Of a stretch of 62,730 nt of DNA, positions 10,076 to 18,927 are shown in pieces. The DNA lies in the NCBI GenBank assembly GCA_002684495.1, contig NYVG01000015.1, positions 38,094 to 100,823 of the forward strand, read 5' to 3'. Positions within the stretch are counted from its first letter, which is position 1. Every line of letters begins with the position of its first letter. The DNA comes from Gammaproteobacteria bacterium (GTDB lineage Bacteria > Pseudomonadota > Gammaproteobacteria > Pseudomonadales > Azotimanducaceae). The notes under the pieces were generated by a model. That model did not search any database, was not told the DNA's origin, and saw only the letters and a program-made list of their open reading frames with translations. Position numbers and translations under genes: made by a program.

Positions 10076-10173
10076 CTGCGAACAGGTTCCAAAATCATGT
10101 TTTTCATTTTCTCCAAGACAGCGCACTAATGTATCTAATTTCAGTTATACGATCAGCGCGCTATCATTCAGCC

Positions 10174-11154
10174 ATGAAATTTACCCGACGCCTCGGTGAA
10201 ACCCAAGCCGTTACCCAGTATCCGTTACCAGTGTCCGGCCCGGCACAGTGGGAGGTGCTTGAATCGGGGCTATGGCAGGCGTCTATCGACCTTAATGACC
10301 TACCGCCGGCCCATATTATCATTCCGAGCTTTGCCCTTGTCGGTGCTGAGTACAAGTACCAATTTATGCTGCAACATGCTGACGGCAAAAATACCCTACG
10401 CCCTCTTCCTGCAACTAGTGACGCCGCATTGTTCCCTGAACATAGCGAAAATAGCGCACACCTCAGCGATCACATCGATTGTTGGCACTCTGAAAATGCG
10501 ATCACAGCAGCGCAGCTGGTTCTGCGCGTCGCCTGCAACACACAACCGCGCGACTATCTTTGCGTGGCCTCGGCACGGCCTCTAGAGATCACTAGTATAT
10601 GCAACCCCGTCAGCGCAACGCGCTTGGCGGCGCCACCGGCGATCAGTCAAATGGCTGCCGCCAGTGCGATTAGTCGCCGCATTTGTTCACCCACCGCACT
10701 GGCCATGGCACTGGCCTATCTGCACAGACTGAACACGTCCACGCAACACACAAAATTATGGACCGAACTGATATCGGGCTGCTATGACCCTGTCACCCAA
10801 GCCTATGGTATGTGGCCTCAAGCGATTTATCAGGCCAGTCGATTAACTTGCCTGGCTGCGGTGGAGTGCAGTACAGATTGGTCGACAATTGAGCAGGCGT
10901 TACAGCACCAAACGCCGGTAATATGCAGTATTCGTTTTGACGCCGGTGAATTAGCTACGGCACCACTCCAACGCACTGCCGGCCATCTGGTATTAGTGTA
11001 TGGGGTCAGCGACGGTGAAGTATATGTGCTTGACCCAGCCGCAACAGATACTGCGGATGTAGCACGCTGTTACGATCGCGAACAATTTTCTGCGGCGTGG
11101 CTGCGCCGGCGTGGTGCTGCTTATTTTTTTAGCCGGATCACTGAAGACGGCTGA
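10174..11154 (+). CDS. C39-like cysteine peptidase family protein
   Basis: 326 residues from the ATG at 10174 (MKFTRRLGETQAVTQYPL); an ATG at 10129 would add 15 atypical residues. The N-terminal ~140 residues look like a beta-rich domain. The C-terminal part has the papain-fold triad of the Peptidase_C39_2 group: Cys171 in RRICSPTALAMAL, His271 in AGHLVLVYG and Asp287 in VYVLDPAA. No ABC transporter or signal peptide is visible, so it is not a bacteriocin-exporting C39 protein. Similar proteins occur widely in proteobacteria and actinobacteria with no defined substrate. Confidence 0.8.
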   Translation: MKFTRRLGETQAVTQYPLPVSGPAQWEVLESGLWQASIDLNDLPPAHIIIPSFALVGAEYKYQFMLQHADGKNTLRPLPATSDAALFPEHSENSAHLSDHIDCWHSENAITAAQLVLRVACNTQPRDYLCVASARPLEITSICNPVSATRLAAPPAISQMAAASAISRRICSPTALAMALAYLHRLNTSTQHTKLWTELISGCYDPVTQAYGMWPQAIYQASRLTCLAAVECSTDWSTIEQALQHQTPVICSIRFDAGELATAPLQRTAGHLVLVYGVSDGEVYVLDPAATDTADVARCYDREQFSAAWLRRRGAAYFFSRITEDG

Positions 11155-11217
11155 ACATTGTCATGCACCTGAAGAAGCCACTAATATCCACACCACGTTA
11201 AACACATTGCTCCGTCC

Positions 11218-11457
11218 ATGCGCCAGACTACCCGCTACCTTTTACTGACGCTCAGTTTTGCGCTGATCACCTACGGCTTGTTGGCATGGCAACAAATCAA
11301 TTTTTCGCTTACAGCACTAGGACATATAGGGACCTGGGAGTTTCACCCAGTACTGATCATGGCAATCGGTTTAGGCTTACTTAACCCGACCCTTACGGAT
11401 TTTATTGGCATGCAAAACCTCAATCCCAAGAACGAGAAACCTCGTGAGGCAATGTAA
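11218..11457 (+). CDS. small two-helix membrane protein, unknown
   Basis: 79 residues, starting MRQTTRYLLLTLSFALITYG, with two hydrophobic segments (about 7-25 and 42-58) and a polar tail. No family recognised. It overlaps the following acetyltransferase start by 14 bp, which argues that it is a real, coupled gene. No strong ribosome binding site is visible, so the start is provisional. Confidence 0.6.
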   Translation: MRQTTRYLLLTLSFALITYGLLAWQQINFSLTALGHIGTWEFHPVLIMAIGLGLLNPTLTDFIGMQNLNPKNEKPREAM

Positions 11458-11971
11458 CGATATTTATCTACGACGGGTAACGCATAACGACGAGGCAGAA
11501 TTTCTTGCGCTCATGCGTGCTAGTGAAGAATTACACCAACCTTGGATACAAGCCCCTACCACGCCGGCCCTGTTTAAATATTATCTGCAGCGGATTCGCC
11601 GTAACGATCATGAAGGATTTGCCATCTGCCGTGAGACCGACGGCGTCATCGTTGGTGTAATAAATATCAACAACATCGTTCGCGGTTCTTTTCTCAGCGC
11701 ATCACTCGGTTACTACGTCGGAGCCTCTTTCCAAGGTCAGGGCTACATGCAAGCAGGATTGACGCAATTAATCGACTACGCGTTTAGCACTATGGGTCTG
11801 CACCGGCTGGAGGCCAACATCCAGCCCGATAATCTGCGCTCCCAAGAGCTAGTGCGCCGCTGCGGCTTTGAATATGAGGGCTTATCGAAGAATTTTCTGT
11901 TTCTCGATGGTGCATGGCGGGATCATCAGCGCTGGTGCGTTATTGACTCAAGGACCAAGTTGAGACCTTAA
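11444..11971 (+). CDS. GNAT N-acetyltransferase, RimJ/RimL type
   Basis: Acetyl-CoA-dependent N-acetyltransferase. 176 residues from the GTG at 11444; the only earlier in-frame start is a TTG giving an atypical extension. The GNAT core is visible: YLRRVTHNDEAEFLALM, GVININNIVRGSFLSASLGY, the acetyl-CoA loop GYYVGASFQGQGYMQAGL, and the C-terminal RimJ signature HRLEANIQPDNLRSQELV then RCGFEYEGLSKNF. Probable substrates are N-terminal residues of ribosomal proteins or small amines. It overlaps the preceding membrane protein and precedes ddl by a few bases. Confidence 0.9.
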   Translation: MRQCNDIYLRRVTHNDEAEFLALMRASEELHQPWIQAPTTPALFKYYLQRIRRNDHEGFAICRETDGVIVGVININNIVRGSFLSASLGYYVGASFQGQGYMQAGLTQLIDYAFSTMGLHRLEANIQPDNLRSQELVRRCGFEYEGLSKNFLFLDGAWRDHQRWCVIDSRTKLRP

Positions 11972-11977
11972 TGCCCT

Positions 11978-12946
11978 ATGAACGAGCCAACTCAAAACGC
12001 TAATAACACTGCTTTACGCGTCGCCGTGCTGGCTGGAGGCGAATCTGCCGAAGCTGAGGTGTCGAGGCGTTCTGCCGCAGAAGTTCATAAAGCGTTAACC
12101 GCCTTAGGGCACGACAGTAGCTTGATTGAACTGGACCGACAATGCGCGGCTACTTTAATAAAATTAAAACCAGACGTGGTATTCCCAGCGCTGCATGGTC
12201 CTCCCGGTGAAGACGGCACAGTTCAGGGCTTACTCGAAATGCTTGGTCTGCCCTATGTGGGTAGCGGGGTCCGCGGCAGCGCTCTGGCCATGGATAAAGC
12301 TGTAGCAAAATCTGTATTTCGATCGCACAACCTGCCGGTAAGCGCAGAACGCATTATTTCCAACACGGCGAACTTAGAAACCACTCTCAGCGACATTGAG
12401 CAGACGTTTGGTAGACAGGTCGCAATCAAGCCGCTCAACACCGGCTCAGCTCTTGGAGTGCAACTGCTGCCAACAGGTGGCGACTTGCATGCGGCGCTAA
12501 GTGCAGCCCTCCAGTTCGGCGATTGTTTGGTTGAACCGTTCATTGCCGGTAGAGAAATAACTGTGGGCGTATTGCATACGCCCACAGAAATACAGGCGCA
12601 TCCAGTAATCGAAATCCGCACGGCGGCGAATCAATGGTATGACTATAAGAACCGCTACACCCCTGGACAAAGTGAGCATATTGTCCCAGCAGACCTTACC
12701 CCAGAGATCACTAATGAACTCCAGCGTATAGCAATCACCGCCCATTCGGCTCTGGGGTTACGAGATTTGTCCCGCGCCGACTTTCTCTTAGACGCCACTG
12801 ACAACATCACCCTGCTGGAAGTGAATACCTTACCTGGAATGACGCCAACCAGTCTTTATCCGGACGGCGCAGCGGCCTTGGGTCTGAATTTTGACGAGCT
12901 TATCGACCTTCTAGTGCGCACTGCGTTCATACGCAGTACGCACTGA
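11978..12946 (+). CDS. ddl: D-alanine--D-alanine ligase
   Basis: ATP-grasp enzyme joining two D-alanines for peptidoglycan precursors. 322 residues with the family landmarks: VAVLAGGESAEAEVSRRSA at the N-terminus, VFPALHGPPGEDGTVQGLLE, LPYVGSGVRGSALAMDKAV, VAIKPLNTGSALGVQLL, and the C-terminal metal-binding segment LLEVNTLPGMTPTSLYP. It stands alone, not in the mur/fts cluster where one Ddl gene usually sits, so a second copy may exist elsewhere. It starts 6 bp after the acetyltransferase. Confidence 0.95.
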   Translation: MNEPTQNANNTALRVAVLAGGESAEAEVSRRSAAEVHKALTALGHDSSLIELDRQCAATLIKLKPDVVFPALHGPPGEDGTVQGLLEMLGLPYVGSGVRGSALAMDKAVAKSVFRSHNLPVSAERIISNTANLETTLSDIEQTFGRQVAIKPLNTGSALGVQLLPTGGDLHAALSAALQFGDCLVEPFIAGREITVGVLHTPTEIQAHPVIEIRTAANQWYDYKNRYTPGQSEHIVPADLTPEITNELQRIAITAHSALGLRDLSRADFLLDATDNITLLEVNTLPGMTPTSLYPDGAAALGLNFDELIDLLVRTAFIRSTH

Positions 12947-12973
12947 GGGGCTCACTTGCGCCCCACGCTCATC

Positions 12974-14254
12974 CTACAAGTCGTAACCGCGCTCGTTATG
13001 GGACACCAGATCAAGACCCTCTTGCTCCTGATCCTCATCCACTCGATTACCGACCATAGCATCGGTGAACTTTAGGATCCCCCAGGTCACTACCCCAGTG
13101 TATAGCGCTGTGGCGACCACACCGAGGGCCTGTGTGCCGACCTGGGAAGCAATCGCAATATCTTCCTGACCGCTGAATACGCCTAGGGCATCACTTGCAA
13201 AAACACCCGTTAGCAGCATACCGAGAATACCCCCTACGCCGTGCACCGGGAATACATCCAGCGAGTCATCTATTTTCAGCCTTTGCTTGATGTAGATGGT
13301 CGCATAGAAACACACAACACCCGCGCTCAGACCGATAATCAACGCACCACCGGGCCCTACATAACCCGATGCCGGTGTAATCGTACCTAAACCAGCAACC
13401 ATGCCGGTAACAATCCCTAGCGCCGACGCTTTACCAAATCGAATACGCTCCATAACCATCCAGGTAAAGGCGCCAGTGGCCGCAGAAATATGCGTTACCA
13501 ACATGGCCATACCCGCATCACCGTTGGCCGCCAACGCGCTACCGCCGTTGAAACCAAACCAACCGACCCAAAGCATACCGGCACCCATAACAGTAAGAGT
13601 CATGTTGTGCGGTGGCATGGCTTGTTGCGGGAAGCCTCGACGATTACCCAATACGATTGCCGCAACAAGGGCTGCCACGCCGGCTGTGATATGCACCACA
13701 GTACCCCCAGCGAAATCCTTTACACCTTGCTCAGCCAACCAACCACCACCCCAAACCCAGTGGCAAATCGGCGCATAGACCAAAATTAGCCAAGCGGCGC
13801 AGAACAACAGTACGGCAGAAAAGCGCATTCTTTCGGCGAAGCCACCAACAATCAGCGCTGGCGTGATCACTGCGAAGGTCATTTGAAATAACGCGAACAC
13901 ACTCTCAGGAATGGTGCCAGACGCAGTACCCTCACCGATCCCAGCCAAAAGGACATTGTCGAACCCACCGATAAAGGCATTCATGGACCCGCCATCACCA
14001 AATGCTAGGGAGTAACCTACGACCATCCAAAGAATGGACATAAGACAGGCGATCGCAAAGCATTGCATGAGCACGCTCAATACGTTTTTGCTGCGCACTA
14101 AGCCGCCATAAAACAACGACAATCCCGGCAAAGTCATAAACAGCACCAGCGCCGTAGCGGTCATGATCCAAGCGGTATCGGCGCCACTGATTCCATCATC
14201 GGCAAATACGGGGCTGGCACAAAGCATCAGCGCGATGGTTAGCAGTCCTTTCAT
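12974..14254 (-). CDS. amtB: ammonium transporter
   Basis: Inner-membrane trimeric ammonium channel. 426 residues from the ATG at 14254 with AGAGAG upstream; a GTG nine codons earlier is less likely. A cleavable signal peptide (MKGLLTIALMLCASPVFA) is followed by eleven membrane helices. FYGGLVRSKNVLS, NTHIS-like LVTHISAATGAF and FPVHGVGGILG are family motifs, with the pore histidines in the conserved places. The C-terminal tail ends GLDLVSHNERGYDL, the segment that binds the PII protein GlnK. No glnK gene and no recognisable sigma-54 promoter lie next to it. It lies 100 bp downstream of pyrD on the same strand. Confidence 0.96.
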   Translation of the reverse strand: MKGLLTIALMLCASPVFADDGISGADTAWIMTATALVLFMTLPGLSLFYGGLVRSKNVLSVLMQCFAIACLMSILWMVVGYSLAFGDGGSMNAFIGGFDNVLLAGIGEGTASGTIPESVFALFQMTFAVITPALIVGGFAERMRFSAVLLFCAAWLILVYAPICHWVWGGGWLAEQGVKDFAGGTVVHITAGVAALVAAIVLGNRRGFPQQAMPPHNMTLTVMGAGMLWVGWFGFNGGSALAANGDAGMAMLVTHISAATGAFTWMVMERIRFGKASALGIVTGMVAGLGTITPASGYVGPGGALIIGLSAGVVCFYATIYIKQRLKIDDSLDVFPVHGVGGILGMLLTGVFASDALGVFSGQEDIAIASQVGTQALGVVATALYTGVVTWGILKFTDAMVGNRVDEDQEQEGLDLVSHNERGYDL

Positions 14255-14353
14255 CACTATCTCTCTAGGTGGTAGAAGCACTTATTTAAACCGATCGCCC
14301 CTATTCGCGCCACATTAGAGTGCATTTTTTGAGGAAAATATTTTTTTGGCGCG

Positions 14354-15367
14354 TTACTCAACATTATTGGCAAGAGACCGCACTAATTTAGGGCCTTGAT
14401 AGATGAAAGATGTGTATATTTGTAACAAATTTGCGCCGGCATCTAACATAGCTTGAGCGTTTTCCACACTGCCAATACCTCCGACTCCAACAATCGGCAA
14501 TTGCGCCGGTAGTATGCGGCGGAACTTTTGCACCACAGAGCAGCTGACTTCCGTCAAAGGCGCGCCACTCAAACCGCCGGCCTCTGCACTTAACGAGTGC
14601 TCGGCGACAGCCCCACGATCGAGGGTGGTGTTGGTAGCGATCAGACCTTCCAATTCATGTCTAACAACCTGTTCGGCAATACGCTCTATATCCTCGTCAT
14701 CGAGGTCCGGAGCCACCTTCAGCAACAGCGGCGTAACGGCGCCGCCTTGCGCCAGACGTTGCTGCATTTCCTTAACTTGGTCGAGCAATTCTGACAACTC
14801 GCTGCCGTGCTGCAATTGACGCAAGCCAGGCGTATTCGGGGACGAAAGATTCAAGGTAAAGTAGTCAGCCAGTGAATGTAGGCGCTGCATACATGTGGTG
14901 TAGTCGCCAGCCGCCGCGTCCAAAGCGGTGTCCTTATTTTTGCCCAAATTAACACCAACAACAGTGCCTGCAAGCTGGTCCCGGGCACGCAATGCATCAA
15001 GCCGCCGTACCATGGTCGCGACACCTTGATTGTTAAAGCCCATTCGATTTATTAACGCTTGATGTTCAGGCAAACGAAACAAGCGCGGCCGCGGATTGCC
15101 CGGTTGGGGACGTGGCGTAACCGTACCTACCTCGACAAAACCAAAGCCGAGACGCGCAAGCCCAGCGACGGCTTTTGCATCTTTATCCAGCCCAGCCGCA
15201 AGCCCAATCGGGTTTGCGAATTCACAACCAAATAAGCGTCTCTTTGCAAACCTATAAGGCTGCGCGCGCCCCGGCAAACGACCCAATAGACGTAGCCCAG
15301 AGATGGCTACTTCATGCGCAATCTCTGGAGGTAATTTAAGCAGAAGTTTTTGGCTTATTTCGATCAT
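14354..15367 (-). CDS. pyrD: dihydroorotate dehydrogenase (quinone), class 2
   Basis: Membrane-associated flavoenzyme of pyrimidine synthesis that passes electrons from dihydroorotate to quinone. 337 residues. The N-terminal amphipathic extension (1-45) marks class 2, followed by the FMN barrel: FANPIGLAAGLDKDAKAV, GFVEVGTVTPRPQPGNP, NRMGFNNQG, and the catalytic serine Ser175 in NLSSPNTPGLR. GVGGIGS near residue 300 binds the FMN phosphate. The start ATG at 15367 lacks a strong ribosome binding site but fits the family. Confidence 0.97.
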   Translation of the reverse strand: MIEISQKLLLKLPPEIAHEVAISGLRLLGRLPGRAQPYRFAKRRLFGCEFANPIGLAAGLDKDAKAVAGLARLGFGFVEVGTVTPRPQPGNPRPRLFRLPEHQALINRMGFNNQGVATMVRRLDALRARDQLAGTVVGVNLGKNKDTALDAAAGDYTTCMQRLHSLADYFTLNLSSPNTPGLRQLQHGSELSELLDQVKEMQQRLAQGGAVTPLLLKVAPDLDDEDIERIAEQVVRHELEGLIATNTTLDRGAVAEHSLSAEAGGLSGAPLTEVSCSVVQKFRRILPAQLPIVGVGGIGSVENAQAMLDAGANLLQIYTSFIYQGPKLVRSLANNVE

Positions 15368-15484
15368 TGCAGCAGTTTAATACGAGCGTGGTCCTCGGCA
15401 CAGAGTTTCAACGCTGGTGACGCTTTCCCCAATTAAAGTCCGAGTCTACAATGCTGGCTCTCCGCACAACACAAGCTGTTTACG

Positions 15485-16453
15485 ATGAACACCCTCGACA
15501 CACAGTCACCCCATGCCGCCATTGTCGCAGCGACCAAATGGCTGGGCGAAAAAATCATCGGTCAAGAGGCTTTGATCGAGCGATTAATGATAGCGCTGCT
15601 TTGCGGCGGCCACCTATTGGTAGAGGGCGCGCCAGGACTCGCGAAGACACGAGCAATCAAAGAATTATCTGAACTGATCGAAGGAGACTTCCACCGCATA
15701 CAATTTACTCCTGACCTCTTACCCAGCGATGTCACCGGCACAGAAATCTACCGACCTGAAGATGGCAGCTTTAATTTTCAGCCCGGGCCGATTTTTCACA
15801 ACCTTATCCTTGCCGACGAGATCAACCGCGCGCCGGCAAAAGTTCAATCCGCCCTACTAGAGGCAATGGCCGAGCACCAAGTCAGCGTGGGCCGCGAGAC
15901 CTTCCCACTACCAGAACTATTTTTAGTGATGGCTACCCAAAACCCGATTGAGCAAGAAGGCACATACCCGCTGCCAGAGGCGCAACTAGACCGATTTCTA
16001 ATGCACCTGGTCGTCGACTATCCGGACAGAGACGCAGAGCAAAAAATCCTGCACCTAGTGCGGCAAGAATCAACAAGCACACCGACCCAACCACCACGCA
16101 AACTTACCCAACTGGATCTATTCAGCGCGCGTAAGGACCTGCTGAATCTGCACATGGCAGAACCGGTGGAACGTTATCTGGTGGAATTAGTTATGGCCAG
16201 CCGCGCACCCCAGGAGGATCTAGCAAAGTGGCTCGATTACGGCAGCAGTCCACGCGGCACCATTGGCTTGGATACCTGCGCCCGAGCACTGGCGTGGCTT
16301 GATAGCCGGGATTTCGTAACCCCACAAGATATCCAAAGCGTCGCTCATGATGTGCTGCGCCACCGCCTTATATTGTCTTTCGAGGCCGATGCACAAGGCA
16401 TCACTACAGACCAGGTAATTGACCTGTTGCTGCAAAACGTGCCAGTACCTTAA
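15485..16453 (+). CDS. MoxR-family AAA+ ATPase
   Basis: AAA+ chaperone-like ATPase of the MoxR branch, 322 residues. Walker A is GAPGLAKT (48-55), Walker B LILADEIN (107-114), sensor 1 VMATQNPIEQEG, followed by the arginine-finger segment QLDRFLMH. It is the first gene of a six-gene set with DUF58, DUF4381, two VWA proteins and BatD. MoxR ATPases paired with VWA proteins are thought to remodel or mature partner complexes at the envelope. The DUF58 gene starts 8 bp downstream. Confidence 0.95.
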   Translation: MNTLDTQSPHAAIVAATKWLGEKIIGQEALIERLMIALLCGGHLLVEGAPGLAKTRAIKELSELIEGDFHRIQFTPDLLPSDVTGTEIYRPEDGSFNFQPGPIFHNLILADEINRAPAKVQSALLEAMAEHQVSVGRETFPLPELFLVMATQNPIEQEGTYPLPEAQLDRFLMHLVVDYPDRDAEQKILHLVRQESTSTPTQPPRKLTQLDLFSARKDLLNLHMAEPVERYLVELVMASRAPQEDLAKWLDYGSSPRGTIGLDTCARALAWLDSRDFVTPQDIQSVAHDVLRHRLILSFEADAQGITTDQVIDLLLQNVPVP

Positions 16454-16461
16454 ACACAACC

Positions 16462-17406
16462 TTGCGTAACGCTGTGTCTGGAACCAGTTCGAACTATCAA
16501 ACTACGAGCGCCCTAACAGGTGCCTACGTCGACCTGCAACAACTGTTGAGTCTGCGTCATAGCGCGCTAAAAGATCTGACCAGCAACAGTAACGCCGTGG
16601 GCCATCAATCTGGGTTGAAGCTATCGAAAACTAGAGGCCGCGGCGTCGACTTTTCAGAAGTTCGACAGTACCAACCTGGCGACGATGCTCGAATGATTGA
16701 TTGGCGGGTAACCGCACGAAAAAACAAGCCGCACACGAAGATATTCCGCGAAGAACGCGAAAGCCCGGTGTTAATTTTTGTCGACCAAAGCCAACAGATG
16801 TTCTTTGGGTCACAGCTGCGCTTAAAATCTGTGGCGGCAGCCGACATAACGGCGCGCATCGCCTGGCAAACCCTTGGCGCGGGTGATCGAGTCGGCGCGG
16901 TGATCGTGGATAATCACGACCAGCACCTGTTCCGACCCTACCGCAGTAGCCGCGCCGTCGGGCGCCTGCTTAATCAGTTGGCTTTATCCAACCAGTCTTT
17001 AACTCGTCACCCAGGCAGGCTGTCTGACGCTCCTCAACTTGCCGGCTTACAGCAACTACAACGGCTAACCCATAATCGGTTTCGCATTTTTGTTGTGAGT
17101 GACTTCGCCGGTGACTTAGAGATGTGGCGAACTCATTTGCAGCGACTGGCACGCAACAATCAGGTGGATCTAATTCATGTTTATGACCCACTGGATAAAG
17201 AATTACCCCCAACAGGTCACTACAGTGTGACCGATGGCGAGCAGCGGGTTAATTTCTTTTCAGGCAACCCACAAGTGCGCGAGAACTACGCCCAGCAGTT
17301 CCAATACCGCTGCGATGCGCTGCAGGATATGTGCCGTCACCCATCCATGCACTATCGCAGCCTAATGACCCACAGTGTCGAGCTGTCATCGGATCTCTCA
17401 AGCTGA
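16462..17406 (+). CDS. DUF58 domain-containing protein
   Basis: Cytoplasmic DUF58/VWA-like partner of MoxR. The diagnostic segment is GRGVDFSEVRQYQPGDDAR followed by IDWRVTARKNKPHTKIF (about 60-95), then a degenerate VWA fold beginning VLIFVDQSQQMFFG. 314 residues from a TTG at 16462; a GTG at 16474 is an alternative and neither has a clear ribosome binding site. Its TGA overlaps the ATG of the next gene by one base, so it is translationally coupled. Confidence 0.9.
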   Translation: MRNAVSGTSSNYQTTSALTGAYVDLQQLLSLRHSALKDLTSNSNAVGHQSGLKLSKTRGRGVDFSEVRQYQPGDDARMIDWRVTARKNKPHTKIFREERESPVLIFVDQSQQMFFGSQLRLKSVAAADITARIAWQTLGAGDRVGAVIVDNHDQHLFRPYRSSRAVGRLLNQLALSNQSLTRHPGRLSDAPQLAGLQQLQRLTHNRFRIFVVSDFAGDLEMWRTHLQRLARNNQVDLIHVYDPLDKELPPTGHYSVTDGEQRVNFFSGNPQVRENYAQQFQYRCDALQDMCRHPSMHYRSLMTHSVELSSDLSS

Positions 17407-17921
17407 TGCAAGACAACCCACTCCAGCAGCTACGCGATGTACACGCACCACTGACACCGGAATGGTGGCCTCCGGCCCCCGGCTGGTGGCTGCTGGCCAT
17501 CGCAATCGTCGCCACATTGTTTTTTATCGGCAGGCTACTTTGGCGCGCGCACAAAGCTCGTCGACCTGTCCGCAGCGCCCAGGCTATGATCAAAGCGCTG
17601 AGAGATAGCCATGACCAAGGACGCATTGATTCGCTGCAGTATATTAATGAGAGCAATGAAGTACTCAAACGACTGCTAGTGAATGCGCTAGGTATCCGTC
17701 ATCTCGGCGCGACATCGGATGAGCAATGGCTTAACGCTTTGGATACCATCTCCAATAGCCGCGAATTTAGCGCGGGATGCGGCAAAATCCTTGGCACACA
17801 GCGCTTTTCACCTCGCGCATCAGCAGAAGTCGAAGCCGTGGATCGACTTCTGCAAAAATTGCTGGCCCGCGTGCACCCAACGCGCACCCCCCTACTGCTA
17901 GCCGAGAGTTCTAATGATTGA
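17406..17921 (+). CDS. DUF4381 membrane protein of the Bat operon
   Basis: 171 residues from the ATG at 17406, which overlaps the preceding stop (TGATG). N-terminal segment PLTPEWWPPAPGWW, one transmembrane helix (about 28-47, LLAIAIVATLFFIGRLLW), then a cytoplasmic helical part. The position between DUF58 and VWA genes and the tryptophan/proline-rich start are typical of DUF4381. Function unknown; probably a membrane component of the MoxR/VWA assembly. It overlaps the next gene by eight bases. Confidence 0.87.
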   Translation: MQDNPLQQLRDVHAPLTPEWWPPAPGWWLLAIAIVATLFFIGRLLWRAHKARRPVRSAQAMIKALRDSHDQGRIDSLQYINESNEVLKRLLVNALGIRHLGATSDEQWLNALDTISNSREFSAGCGKILGTQRFSPRASAEVEAVDRLLQKLLARVHPTRTPLLLAESSND

Positions 17922-18924
17922 GTGGCTATGGCCTTGGGCTTTCGCGATCGCACCGGCACCGTTGCTGGCGCGCGTATTGATGCGCCCCAGCCAACGCACC
18001 GAATCAGCCCTCACTGTTCCAGATTTAGTTGCTTTCTCTGCAGCCGAGGTCAACCGCAGCAACGATTGGCAACGCCAGCTGCTAAAACTGGCACTTATTT
18101 GGCTGACTTGGTTGTTTCTCGTTGCCGCCAGTGCACGCCCGCAATGGACAGGTGATCCAGTCACCTTACCCACATCGGGCAGGGATTTGATGCTTGCAGT
18201 GGACATTTCGGGGAGCATGGCAACCAAAGACATGCGGGTTAATGATGAGTTCCTAGATCGGCTGACGATCGTTAAAGCAGTGGTGGGTCAATTTGCCCAG
18301 GCCCGCCTTGGCGATCGCGTTGGACTCATATTGTTTGGAACGAACGCCTATCTACAGGCGCCCCTTACTTTCGATCTTAAGAGCGTGAATCGCCTATTGG
18401 TCGAAGCCCCGGTCGGCATTGCAGGCGGCAAAACAGCCATCGGCGACGCCATAGGACTTGCGGTAAAACGCCTGCGCCAAAGACCTCATGATGAGAAAGT
18501 ACTGATTTTGCTAACAGACGGCGCTAATAATGTTGGTGAAGTAGAGCCGGCAAAGGCAGCTGAGCTCGCTGCTCGCGACGGTATTACGATATACACCGTA
18601 GGCGTCGGCGCTGACGAAATGCGCCTACCCAGCGTATTTCGGGCCCTCGGCAATCGCGTCACAAATCCTTCTGCCGACCTTGATGAGGCCACCTTACGCG
18701 ACATCGCCCAGGTCACAGCTGGTCAATATTTTCGCGCCAGAGACCCCCAAGCACTAATGCAGATCTATGCCAAGATCGACGAACTGGAACCGGTGACTCA
18801 GGAAGCGGAAACCTATCGTCCAATACAGGCGCTCTATTACTGGCCACTGACAGCAAGCCTTGGCTGTCTTATCTTGCTTCTACTTACCGATATCTTGCGT
18901 CGGCAACCCAGACCAAGCAGTTAA
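17914..18924 (+). CDS. VWA-domain membrane protein (BatA-like)
   Basis: 336 residues. Two N-terminal membrane helices (about 5-22 and 56-75), a von Willebrand A domain with an intact MIDAS motif DISGSM (97-102) and a later ILLTDGANN loop, and a C-terminal helix (about 305-325). This is the aerotolerance-type BatA architecture, with the metal-binding domain between membrane anchors in the periplasm. In Bacteroides the bat operon affects oxygen tolerance; the role in gammaproteobacteria is not settled. Translation is coupled to the gene before it. Confidence 0.9.
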   Translation: MIEWLWPWAFAIAPAPLLARVLMRPSQRTESALTVPDLVAFSAAEVNRSNDWQRQLLKLALIWLTWLFLVAASARPQWTGDPVTLPTSGRDLMLAVDISGSMATKDMRVNDEFLDRLTIVKAVVGQFAQARLGDRVGLILFGTNAYLQAPLTFDLKSVNRLLVEAPVGIAGGKTAIGDAIGLAVKRLRQRPHDEKVLILLTDGANNVGEVEPAKAAELAARDGITIYTVGVGADEMRLPSVFRALGNRVTNPSADLDEATLRDIAQVTAGQYFRARDPQALMQIYAKIDELEPVTQEAETYRPIQALYYWPLTASLGCLILLLLTDILRRQPRPSS

Positions 18925-18927
18925 GCC

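Noticed and set aside
10021-10173. N-terminal extension of the C39-like peptidase
   Set aside because: It would overlap the start of the divergent glutaredoxin-like gene, and its sequence is unlike a folded domain; the ATG at 10174 begins the conserved-looking part.
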